From assembly GCA_964454295.1 (NCBI GenBank), contig CAYVTV010000001.1, positions 3,660 through 67,659 on the forward strand: a stretch of 64,000 bases of DNA, written 5' to 3'. Of the stretch, positions 17,216-24,427 are shown piece after piece. Origin of the DNA: CAYVTV01 sp964454295 (lineage in GTDB: Bacteria; Bacteroidota; Bacteroidia; Bacteroidales; GCA-2748055). Below the pieces are notes generated by a model that saw only the letters and a program-made list of their open reading frames with translations, was not told the origin of the DNA and did not search any database. Position numbers and translations under genes: made by a program. Positions within the stretch are counted from its first letter, which is position 1; each line of letters starts with the position of its first letter.

Positions 17216-18364
17216 ATGAAAATCCTCTCCGTCGTCGGCGCCCGTCCCAACTTCATGAAAATTGCCCCTTTTATACGGGCAATTTCCGTTTATAATGAAA
17301 AAGCTGATAAAAGGCAGGCTGTTGAACATATCCTGGTTCATACCGACCAGCACTATGATGATAATATGTCGCGGGTATTTTTCAAAGACCTTTCCATACC
17401 AAAACCAGATATTAACCTAAGTATTGGTTCAGGAAGTCATGCAGAACAGGTGGGTAATACCATGATAGCCTTTGAAAAAGTATTGCGGGAACTAAAACCC
17501 GACTGGGTGGTAGTAGTGGGAGACGTAAATGCCACACTGGCCTGTTCAGTTACCGCGAAAAAAGAACTGGTAAAATGTGCACATATCGAAGCCGGCTTGC
17601 GGAGCAGGGATATGAGCATGCCGGAAGAAATAAACCGGCTTGTTACCGACAACCTGTGCGACCTGCTTTTTACTCCCGACCGCCTGTCAACACAAAACCT
17701 GCGCACTGAAGGTGTGCCGGAAGAAAAAATTAAGTTCGTTGGGAATATCATGATCGATACCCTCGAATTGTACAGAGAAAAAGCAGGAATGAAAGACCTT
17801 AAGGAAATTGTCGGGAAAAGTATCAATACTAAAATCAACCCTCTTGAAATAAAAGATGAAAATTTTATGGTTACCACTCTTCACCGGCCTTCCAATGTAG
17901 ATGTACCCGAAGTTCTCTCTGCCCTGGTTCATTTTTTCACCCAAACGGTCTCCGGTGATCTCCCACTGATCTGGCCTGTCCACCCCCGTACACGAAAACA
18001 ACTGGAACTATTCGGGTTATGGGATACATTGTTCAGCTGTAAAAATATAATCATTACCGAACCTCTTGGCTATCTTGATATGCTCCGCCTTAATATGGGG
18101 GCTAAAGCCATTCTCACCGACAGCGGCGGACTCCAGGAAGAATGCACCATCCTGGGTACCCCCTGCCTTACCCTCCGTTGGAATACCGAACGCCCGGTTA
18201 CCCTTACCACCCACGGAGGGGCAAGCGTGCTTACCGGTAATGATATTAACCGGATAAAGGAGGAATTCCAAATAGCCCTAAATAAACAGCGTAAACCGGT
18301 GAGGCCGGAATTGTGGGACGGGAAGACGGCAGAAAGATGCCTTGAAGAAATTGTCTCAAATTAA
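17216..18364 (+). CDS. wecB: UDP-N-acetylglucosamine 2-epimerase (non-hydrolysing)
   Basis: 382 aa, full length for WecB/MnaA. Blocks seen: VVGARPNFMKIAPF at the N-terminus, HTDQHYDDNMS at about 41-51, VVGDVNATLA at about 101-110, HIEAGLRSRD...PEEINR at about 122-140, TLHRPSNVD at about 220 and TDSGGLQEECTILGTP at about 300-315. It interconverts UDP-GlcNAc and UDP-ManNAc in the cytoplasm, feeding a ManNAc-derived sugar to the locus. It starts 5 bp after the T9SS cargo gene. A 28-codon fragment of a second copy is at 20831. Confidence 0.95.
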   Translation: MKILSVVGARPNFMKIAPFIRAISVYNEKADKRQAVEHILVHTDQHYDDNMSRVFFKDLSIPKPDINLSIGSGSHAEQVGNTMIAFEKVLRELKPDWVVVVGDVNATLACSVTAKKELVKCAHIEAGLRSRDMSMPEEINRLVTDNLCDLLFTPDRLSTQNLRTEGVPEEKIKFVGNIMIDTLELYREKAGMKDLKEIVGKSINTKINPLEIKDENFMVTTLHRPSNVDVPEVLSALVHFFTQTVSGDLPLIWPVHPRTRKQLELFGLWDTLFSCKNIIITEPLGYLDMLRLNMGAKAILTDSGGLQEECTILGTPCLTLRWNTERPVTLTTHGGASVLTGNDINRIKEEFQIALNKQRKPVRPELWDGKTAERCLEEIVSN

Positions 18365-18374
18365 ACCCGCATAC

Positions 18375-18415
18375 TATCTTTGAATTACGTAAACTACGTT
18401 ACGTAAATTACGTAA
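18375..18415 (+). promoter_or_regulatory. Promoter -7 element followed by a cluster of ACGT boxes
   Basis: TATCTTTG at 18375-18382 matches the Bacteroidota TAnnTTTG -7 element, 35 bp before the ATG at 18417. Between them are four ACGT cores in mutually palindromic contexts (TTACGTAA, CTACGTT, TTACGTAA, TTACGTAA). The density of 8-bp palindromes suggests an operator. It now precedes a broken ATPase gene and the darG-like gene. Confidence 0.5.
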
Positions 18416-18416
18416 T

Positions 18417-18605
18417 ATGAAAAACAGACTTAAGAATTCTTTTATTACAACCGGATATATCAGCCCGGAGTATTTTTGTAACCGGCATAGTGAAACATCA
18501 CGTCTGCTTTTTTATCTTAACTGGTTAATTATTCCTGTGTTGAATGAAGTAAACATTGAAATTACTACATTTGTTTCAAATGAACTCTACTATGATTTCC
18601 TTTAA
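18417..18605 (+). pseudogene. N-terminal fragment of an AAA-type ATPase
   Basis: The first 28 residues (NSFITTGYISPEYFCNR, then H-S-E-T-SRL) match the N-terminal signature of a Bacteroidota/archaeal-type AAA ATPase family, which normally reads on to a Walker A motif. Here the frame loses similarity after about residue 30 and no Walker A follows. The gene has lost nearly all of its body. It retains its promoter and start. The family identification is from memory of the motif, so moderate. Confidence 0.5.
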
Positions 18606-19626
18606 AACCGGGAATATTATTGAATCAAAGGCTGATATGCTGGTTAATACCGTGAACTCCAAAGGAGTCATGGGAAAAGGAATTGCGTTACAATTCAAAG
18701 AACATTACCCGGAAAATTTCAAATTATATAAAAGAGCCGTTGAAGAAGGAGTTGTAAAACCGGGAAAGGTATTTATAGCTAAAATTAACACCCCCCGGGG
18801 AGTAAAATACATCGCAAATTTTGCCACTAAAAACCATTGGCGCAATCCTTCAAGGGTAGAATGGATAAAATCAGGACTTGATGATCTTAAAAAGCAATTG
18901 CTTGAACTTCCTGTGAAATCAATAGCTATACCACCGCTGGGTTGCGGGCACGGAGGCTTAAAGTGGGAAGTTGTTAAACCACTTATCGTTGATTCCCTGA
19001 AGGAAATGAATTTGGAAGTGATCATTCATGAACCCTCAACAATTAGTAAAGACACTGCAAAACAAACAACAGTATCTGTTAAACCGAAACTGACTCCCGC
19101 ACGGGCTATGCTTTTGTTCCTGCTTTATAAATACAGGGCGCTGGGAGAAGACATTACTGAGTTTGCCGCTGAAAAACTGTGTTATTTTCTTTACAGGGCT
19201 GGGGAAACACAACTGAAACTTGATTTCCGGCCGGGTTACTATGGCCCTTATTCAGGCAAAGTAAGGCATGTGCTTTATGCAATGAATGGATATTATTTAA
19301 AAGGATTTGAACAAAAAGATGCTAAACCCTTTGATCCGCTCGAGCTGATGGTTGATAAAAAAAATGAAGTTGATACGTATGTGCAGGAAAACCTCTCCCT
19401 TTTTGAAAAAGACAGACTCAATAAAGTGGCATCCCTCATAAATGGTTTTGAAACCCCTTACGGACTTGAATTACTGGCTACTGTGGATTACATTACGGCA
19501 AATAACAATACCAGGGATATCACATCTATTAAGAATACAATAAATGAATGGTCTGAACGCAAAAAAAATATGTTCACCGAAGACCATATTAAACTTGCAT
19601 TGGATACGCTGTCCGGATTCTGTTAA
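18592..19626 (+). CDS. darG: DarG-like macrodomain antitoxin (DNA ADP-ribosyl glycohydrolase), no DarT partner
   Basis: About 344 aa. Residues 1-150 are a macrodomain: MISFKTGNIIESKADMLVNT, then VNSKGVMGKGIALQFK. With the ATG at 18592 the catalytic Asn falls at position 22 and the conserved Lys of FATKNHWRNPS at position 80, matching the numbering I recall for Thermus DarG. That is why this start is preferred over the ATG at 18580. Residues about 170-344 are the helical C-terminal domain (TPARAMLLFLLYKYRALGE, FRPGYYGPYSGKVRHVL) that binds and neutralises DarT in known systems. DarG removes ADP-ribose from thymidine bases of DNA. The expected upstream darT gene is absent; a broken ATPase gene lies there instead. 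Confidence 0.85.
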   Translation: MISFKTGNIIESKADMLVNTVNSKGVMGKGIALQFKEHYPENFKLYKRAVEEGVVKPGKVFIAKINTPRGVKYIANFATKNHWRNPSRVEWIKSGLDDLKKQLLELPVKSIAIPPLGCGHGGLKWEVVKPLIVDSLKEMNLEVIIHEPSTISKDTAKQTTVSVKPKLTPARAMLLFLLYKYRALGEDITEFAAEKLCYFLYRAGETQLKLDFRPGYYGPYSGKVRHVLYAMNGYYLKGFEQKDAKPFDPLELMVDKKNEVDTYVQENLSLFEKDRLNKVASLINGFETPYGLELLATVDYITANNNTRDITSIKNTINEWSERKKNMFTEDHIKLALDTLSGFC

Positions 19627-19670
19627 TTCCCACGGGAAAACATACTGAGAAGTGAGTAGTTAGTTGAAAG

Positions 19671-19799
19671 TCGAAAGTTGAAAGTTGAAAGTGGGGCTAA
19701 CTTTTAACTTTATAAACTTTCTACTTTTACTGATTCTACTGATCCACTCAACCACTCAACCACCTCCATGGTCTATGGTCCATGGTCTATAGTCCACCA
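19671..19799. repeat. Short tandem and low-complexity repeats upstream of the broken DUF354 copy
   Basis: Contains AAAGTTG-type 7-bp repeats (GAAAGTCGAAAGTTGAAAG), then their inverse (AACTTT/ACTTTC), then CCACTCAACCACTCAACCAC and CATGGTCTATGGTCCATGG. The same word types recur at 21956-21976 and 36280-36350. No gene is seen here. Confidence 0.6.
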
Positions 19800-20545
19800 A
19801 TGAACCTCCTCATCGACATCGGCCACCCCGCCCACATTCATTATTACCGCAATCTTGCCGCTGAACTGGAATTAAAAGGCCATAAAATGAGCTGGACAGT
19901 CAAGGATATACCGGTCGCCAAACATTTGCCTGACCATTATGGATTTTCCTACACTGTTTTTCCTCAAAAGGTATTTTACCCTGTGAACCCTATTTTATCA
20001 TGCGTTTCAATGCCTTTAAGGCACATAACGATACAGGAGTGAAAGGCCTGTCTCTCTCCAACAAAATACAACTCATTGATTTACTCAAACCATACGGGAA
20101 AATATTCATCACTACCGAAAGGAACATTGAAGCTGAATTAGAAGAATACCGGCTAAAAATAAGTCCCGAAAAAATCCACTCATTAATGGCCTTTGCCACC
20201 CTGTTTCTCGGCGACAGCCAGACCATGTCCTCCGAAGCCGCCGTACTGGGGATTCCTTCCCTGAGATGCAACTCCTTTGCCGGACGTATTTCTTACCTGG
20301 AAGAGGAAGAACATAAATACGGATTAACATTCGGATTTAAACCCGAACAATTCCCTGAAATGGTCATAAAGCTGAAAGAATTACTCTCCATGCCCAATCT
20401 GAAGGAAGAATTTCAGCAAAGGCGGCAAAACATGCTGGCGGATAAGATCGATGTCACCTCATTCTGGCTGTGGTTTATTGAAAACTACCCTGAAAGCATA
20501 TCCATGATTAAAGATGAAAATTCATTCTGGGAGAAATTCAGATAA
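19800..20545 (+). pseudogene. Broken second copy of the DUF354 gene (internal deletion plus frameshift)
   Basis: Residues 1-58 (MNLLIDIGHPAHIHYYRNLA, then AELELKGHK...YTVFPQK) align with the intact protein at 14770. The copy then jumps to the block equivalent to residue about 175 (read in another frame as LPCEPYFIMRFNAFKAHND) and runs to the end (ENYPESI...FWEKFR). About 120 codons are missing and the two parts are in different frames. The remaining parts are still highly similar to the intact copy, so duplication or decay is fairly recent. Confidence 0.9.
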
Positions 20546-20830
20546 AACCCTCATGAACTTCCCCCGATCCCGTTTTCATCCGCCGTCCACGTGCTTTACT
20601 ACGCTGAAGCTTCTCCTTCGTAGGTTTACTCCGGAGAGGGAGCTACGCGAGAGCGCAGTCGCTGAAGCTTTAGCGCCGCGTCTTCGGCAAGCCTTCGGCG
20701 GCCGAAGGGAGGCACAAACTTTAGCGTAGGTGGAGATAGTATGATCCCTCTACCTCCACTCGATCCCGTGATCCCGTGATAGCGTGATCCCTCTATTCAC
20801 CCAACCACTCACCCACGTAACCACTCAATC
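20546..20830. other. Gene-free repeat-rich gap with 8-bp GATCCCGT tandem units at 20762-20793
   Basis: Holds CGCTGAAGC/CTTCGGCGG-type palindromic words (20605-20720) and four 8-bp units (two GATCCCGT, then GATAGCGT and GATCCCTC) at 20762-20793. The last are the same minisatellite family as the 18-unit array at 37746. Nothing coding is seen. Confidence 0.6.
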
Positions 20831-20917
20831 ATGAAAATCCTCTCAGTCGTCGGCGCCCGTCCCAACTTCATGAAAATTGCCCCCTTTATCCGGGCAATTT
20901 CCGGTTATAATGAATAA
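20831..20917 (+). pseudogene. N-terminal fragment of a second wecB copy
   Basis: 28 codons (MKILSVVGARPNFMKIAPFI, then RAISGYNE, stop) are nearly identical in DNA to the first 28 codons of the intact wecB at 17216, differing at a few bases. The sequence then ends in TAA and loses similarity. Together with the DUF354 remnant just upstream it is the decayed trace of a duplicated DUF354-wecB pair. Confidence 0.9.
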
Positions 20918-21000
20918 AAAACACTAATTATGTTCATTATAAATATCAAAATTAATCCAAAAAATCCCCACCCAAATCGCATTATGTTGCTATAAATTTA

Positions 21001-21008
21001 TATCTTTG
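21001..21008 (+). promoter_or_regulatory. Bacteroidota -7 promoter element (TATCTTTG)
   Basis: Matches TAnnTTTG and lies 44 bp before the ATG of the ATPase pseudogene at 21052. The -33 region is not clear. Confidence 0.45.
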
Positions 21009-21051
21009 CTTTAAATGATCAGGATATTTAAAAGCAACACTTTAAATTATC

Positions 21052-21917
21052 ATGTATATCAGAAAACAAATATTGCAGGATGCCGGTAAAGAAAGTCTTT
21101 TTTTATGGGGCGCCCGGCAGACCGGTAAAAGCACTTTGTTAAAAAAAATGTTTTCTGATTCACTATGGTTTGATCTTTTGAACTTTTACGTGCGTTAACT
21201 CATGGCCTGATACCAAGGCATTATATTTCCAATCACCCGGAAAAATTGATTTCAGCATATATTGGTAATTATCTGCAGGAAGAGATCATCGCGGAAGCCA
21301 GAATAAGAAATATAAGTTCTTTTTCCCGTTTTCTTGAAATGGCTGCTTTTTCCAACGGAGAAATTGTAAACTACTCAAATATTGCCACTGACTGTGGCGT
21401 TAGTGCTCCTACTGTTAAAGAATATTTTCAGATACTCGAAGATACCCTTATCGGAAGATTTCTTCCTTCTTTTCAAAAACAACCCAAACGCAGAGTAATT
21501 TTGGCGCCAAAGTTTTATTATTTTGATGTGGGGATAGCAAATTATCTGCTAAAAAGAAAAGTTGTTGAACCCGGCAACGAAGTTTTTGGGAAGGCTTTTG
21601 AACATTTTATTTTTCATGAGTTATATGCACATAGCAGCTATTCAGGACTCAATTATCCGGTTAAGTTTTGGCGTACTGCATCCGGCATGGAGGTGGATTT
21701 CATCCTGGGGGATCATGAGGTTGCCATTGAAGTCAAAGCTACTGATAACGCAAATTTCCGTCACTTCAGGGGATTAAAAGCTTTTTCCGGTGAATACACA
21801 GTTAAAAAACAGATACTGGTAAGCAATGATCCTATGCCGCGTTTTACTGAGAATATTCTTATTCTTCCATGGAAGGAGTTTCTTGACAGATTGTGGGATG
21901 GGGAGATAATCGGATAG
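21052..21917 (+). pseudogene. AAA_14/DUF4143 family ATPase with internal deletion
   Basis: The start is intact (MYIRKQILQDAGKESLFLWG, then the Walker A ARQTGKST), reading to SLWFDLLNFYVR and a stop. A shifted frame resumes at RALTHGLIPRHYISNHPEKL and runs through the DUF4143 part: YLQEEIIAEARIRN, SNIATDCGVSAPTVKEYFQI, RRVILAPKFYYFDVGIANYL and the nuclease-like SGMEVDFILG...AIEVKA. About 130 codons between Walker A and the DUF4143 part are missing, so the Walker B is lost. These ATPases are common mobile or defence-associated genes of unsettled function. Confidence 0.85.
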
Positions 21918-21984
21918 GTCGGTGAGGGGAGGAAGTGATTACGTGGTTGAAAGACAAAGTTTGAAAGTTGAAAGTTACGTGGTT

Positions 21985-22040
21985 GAGTAATTGAGTAATT
22001 GAGTAATTGAGTAATTGAGTAATTGAGTAATTGAGTAATT
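21985..22040. repeat. 8-bp tandem repeat, 7 copies of GAGTAATT
   Basis: Seven exact head-to-tail GAGTAATT units, 31 bp before the start of the second ATPase pseudogene. The same 8-mer (as GAGTAAAT) forms a 13-unit array at 57410. Confidence 0.95.
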
Positions 22041-22070
22041 TTACTCAGTATATTGAGTAAATTGTAAAGC

Positions 22071-22657
22071 ATGTTTGAACGTCAGGAAATAAAACTATTA
22101 CATCAAAGGGTGAATGAACCCCGGAAATTTATACAGGTACTGATGGGGCCCCGACAGGTTGGGAAAACTACCCTGGTAACCTGACTACCTTGTCCCATTA
22201 CCTTCACCTGCTTAATACGGCAGGTTTATTGGGAGGCCTGGAAAAATTTTCACTTCACCCTGTCCGTAAGCGTTCATCCAGTCCCAAATTTCAGTTGCAT
22301 AATACCGCCCTGCTGAGCGCCCAGAGAAGCACCCTGTTTAAAACTATACTGACTGACCCGGCAGAATGGGGAAGAATTGTCGAGTCCTCCATCGGGGCAT
22401 ACCTCATTAACCAATCTGTCCGCTCCGGTTTTTCCCTTTATTATTACAGGGAAAGAAATGACGAGGTGGACTTTATCCTGCAATATGACCATAAAATTAT
22501 CGCGCTGGAAGTAAAAAGTAACTATTCAGCTAATTATAATAAAGGTCTTGAAGCATTCAAACAAAAATTCCACCCCGTAAAAACATACCTCGTGGATAAT
22601 AAAAACCTGCCCTGGAGCGAAGTCTTAAAAATTGATCCGATGGAATTGTTTTTGTAG
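22071..22657 (+). pseudogene. Second AAA_14/DUF4143 ATPase with internal deletion and frameshift
   Basis: Starts MFERQEIKLLHQRV and has a Walker A (MGPRQVGKTT). Two codons later the frame hits a TGA and the sequence continues in another frame with TLSHYLHLLNTAGLLGGLEK, PVRKRSSSPKFQLHNTALLS and the C-terminal nuclease-like EVDFILQYDHKIIALEVKS. More than 200 codons of the centre are missing. It is a different subfamily from the neighbouring pseudogene (SSPK type), so they are not copies of one another, yet both lost the same part. Confidence 0.88.
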
Positions 22658-22659
22658 GG

Positions 22660-22809
22660 GGCTGTTTCATAAGTCAAAATATGTTCAACCACGAAGGACA
22701 CAAAGGATAACACGAAGGTCGCAAAGTATTATATATCAGGCATGTATGCTTTGTGTCCTTGGTGTTATCCTTAGTGTCCTTTGTGGTTAAAGACACTTAT
22801 GAGACAGCC
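22660..22809. mobile_element. 150-bp MITE-like palindrome with IS-type ends around a CACGAAGG repeat
   Basis: The outer ends are GGCTGTTTCATAAGT (22660-22674) and ACTTATGAGACAGCC (22795-22809), a 15-bp terminal inverted repeat with one mismatch that looks like a transposase-recognised end. Inside are the two arms of the palindrome family seen further right, in the everted order (AACCACGAAGGACACAAAGG first, GTGTCCTTTGTGGTTAA last) around an AT-rich loop at 22719-22738. The whole could fold into one long hairpin. There is no transposase. Confidence 0.65.
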
Positions 22810-22844
22810 TCTGCAAGAAAACCCCTGGAATGACGATATGATAA

Positions 22845-22913
22845 TCCGCCGAACAGAAACCGGCTCGTAATATCGATTGTTTTATTGAGGCGGAAAAGAT
22901 AAAACTGATTTAA
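22845..22913 (+). pseudogene. C-terminal remnant of an unidentified gene (copy 1)
   Basis: Reads SAEQKPARNIDCFIEAEKIK, then LI and a stop. A related remnant is on the opposite strand at 37506-37607 (SAEQKLALYIDLFIETEKIQ, then LIEKK). Similarity continues upstream in DNA (CCTGGAATGACGATATGATAA) but not in one open frame. The parent family is not recognised. Confidence 0.5.
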
Positions 22914-22946
22914 ATAAATATACTTGATATATATACAAAAAAGATA

Positions 22947-22954
22947 TACCTTTG
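22947..22954 (+). promoter_or_regulatory. Promoter -7 element of the toxin-antitoxin pair (TACCTTTG)
   Basis: TACCTTTG fits TAnnTTTG, 20 bp before the antitoxin ATG. ACTTGA at 22922-22927, about 20 bp further up, is a plausible -33 (TTTG-like) element. Confidence 0.55.
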
Positions 22955-22973
22955 TAATATAAAAATCTGGCTA

Positions 22974-23204
22974 ATGAAAACAGTTTCATTAAAAATAAAC
23001 GATTCTATTTTCGGAGAGACAGAAAAAATTCTTTCCCGCATTAAAAAACCCCGTAACCGTTATATCAACGAGGCAATAGAGTACTATAATAAACTTCAGC
23101 GAAAACTGATCCTTGAAAAAAAGCTGAGAACAGAATCAGATATTGTAAGGACTGATTCAATGTCTGTACTAAAAGATTTCGAGGAGATTGATTATGCAGG
23201 TTAA
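22974..23204 (+). CDS. Ribbon-helix-helix-like antitoxin of a MazEF/PemIK-type pair
   Basis: 76 aa, small and charged. The N-terminal strand KTVSLKINDSIFGETEKIL followed by helices (RNRYINEAIEYYNKLQRKLI) fits a MetJ/Arc-type DNA-binding antitoxin, and the acidic C-terminus (VLKDFEEIDYAG) would wrap the toxin. It overlaps the toxin gene by 11 bp, with GAGGAG in its last codons acting as a likely ribosome site for the toxin. It should bind its own promoter and repress the pair. Confidence 0.8.
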   Translation: MKTVSLKINDSIFGETEKILSRIKKPRNRYINEAIEYYNKLQRKLILEKKLRTESDIVRTDSMSVLKDFEEIDYAG

Positions 23205-23541
23205 ACAATTTGAGATCTGGATAGCAGATTTAAATCCACAGATTGGTACCGAACCTGGTAAATCCCGACCTGTTTTAACAATACAGACAAATTTGCTTAA
23301 TAAGATCCCACACCCGTCGACAATAATTTGTCCGATTACAACAAATGTTAAAAAGGATACTGAAATTTTAAGAGTACATATTAAAAAAGGCATTGCAGGT
23401 CTTAATCAGGCCTGCGATATTATGATCGACCAGATCAGGGCAATAGATAATAACCGGTTGACAAAACGCCTTGGTGTACTCCCTGATGAGTTAATCGAAA
23501 AAGTTAAGGAGAATATTCAAATTGTTCTTGATATTATATAA
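23194..23541 (+). CDS. MazF/PemK-like endoribonuclease toxin
   Basis: 115 aa from the ATG at 23194. The family pattern is complete: QFEIWIADLNPQIGTEPGKS with the GxxPGKSRPV-type loop, RPVLTIQTN, STIICPITT and LNQACDIMIDQIRAID, including the conserved Arg and the C/S-D-x-x-R core. MazF toxins cut single-stranded RNA at short sites. The stop overlaps the next gene's ATG (TAATG), which ties a much more GC-rich polysaccharide gene to the toxin in translation. Confidence 0.9.
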   Translation: MQVKQFEIWIADLNPQIGTEPGKSRPVLTIQTNLLNKIPHPSTIICPITTNVKKDTEILRVHIKKGIAGLNQACDIMIDQIRAIDNNRLTKRLGVLPDELIEKVKENIQIVLDII

Positions 23542-24323
23542 TGCCCGACTTCACCCTCAACACCTACCACACCCTCCTCACCGTCCTCCGCGCACAGGAC
23601 TATTCCTTCCACCCCATGGAAGAGCTACCCTTTACCCTTCCCGGAAAGATCATCGTCCTCCGTCATGATGTAGACCTCCGCCCGCACCGCGCCCTGCAGA
23701 CCGCCCTCCTGGAAAACCGCCTCGGCATCAGCGGAACATACTACTTCCGCATGGTGCCGCGATGTTTCAATACCGACATCGTGAAGCAAATCCGCGACCT
23801 CGGCCATGAAATAGGATACCACTACGAAGACCTTACCCTTACCAGGGGGAATATCGATGCGGCTTACACATCTTTCTGCACCCATCTCAATACCCTGCGG
23901 CAGTACTACCCGGTAAAAACCGCCGCCATGCACGGCAGTCCCGCCAGCCGCCACGACAGCCGCGATATATGGACATCATACAGCTACCGCGATCAGGGCA
24001 TCATCTGCGAACCCTACTTCGATACCGACTTCAGCAAGGTACTCTACCTTACCGACACCGGCCGCCGCTGGGACGGATGGAAAGTGAACGTGCGCGATAA
24101 AATCACTGGAAAAGAATATGGCCGCGACAACAATATATCCTTCCGCTCCACCCGCCATATCATCGCCGCCGCCAACGCCCTCACCCTCCCCGATAAGATC
24201 ATGTTCAACATCCACCCCCAACGCTGGACCGGCAAACCCCTGCCGTGGATGAAAGAACTGATCCTGCAGAATGCAAAGAATATAATAAAAAGAGTAATCA
24301 TCTCCCTTCGTGTTCCTTCGTGA
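23541..24323 (+). CDS. Polysaccharide-deacetylase-like protein (NodB fold)
   Basis: 260 aa. IIVLRHDVDLRPHRAL at about 36-51 is the D-x-D variant of NodB motif 1, and LGHEIGYHYEDL at about 87-98 resembles motif 2 with one His replaced. AAMHGSP and MFNIHPQRW follow. This group occurs in capsule loci and may be a deacetylase or lipid/glycan hydrolase. GC content rises abruptly relative to the preceding toxin gene. The last residues (LRVPS, stop TGA) are read from the CACGAAGG palindrome at 24305, so the repeat now supplies the stop codon. Confidence 0.7.
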   Translation: MPDFTLNTYHTLLTVLRAQDYSFHPMEELPFTLPGKIIVLRHDVDLRPHRALQTALLENRLGISGTYYFRMVPRCFNTDIVKQIRDLGHEIGYHYEDLTLTRGNIDAAYTSFCTHLNTLRQYYPVKTAAMHGSPASRHDSRDIWTSYSYRDQGIICEPYFDTDFSKVLYLTDTGRRWDGWKVNVRDKITGKEYGRDNNISFRSTRHIIAAANALTLPDKIMFNIHPQRWTGKPLPWMKELILQNAKNIIKRVIISLRVPS

Positions 24324-24385
24324 ATACCTTTGTGTACCTTCGTGGTTAAACACGTAATGAGGTTAACCACGAAGGAACACGAAGG
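24305..24385. repeat. CACGAAGG palindrome, copy 3
   Basis: Standard order: CCTTCGTG-type left arm ending in CTTCGTGGTTAA, loop ACACGTAATGAGG, right arm starting TTAACCACGAAGG. It lies between the deacetylase-like gene (whose stop it provides) and the promoter of the sugar transferase. Confidence 0.95.
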
Positions 24386-24394
24386 ATTTTTTTA

Positions 24395-24402
24395 TATCTT
24401 TG
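24395..24402 (+). promoter_or_regulatory. Bacteroidota -7 promoter element (TATCTTTG)
   Basis: Exact TATCTTTG, 26 bp before the ATG at 24428 and 10 bp after the palindrome. The -33 region would lie within the palindrome's right arm. Confidence 0.55.
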
Positions 24403-24427
24403 TTCTAATTAACCCTTAACCACCACC

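Noticed and set aside
21985..22040. CRISPR array
   Set aside because: Units are 8 bp head to tail with no spacers, and there are no cas genes.
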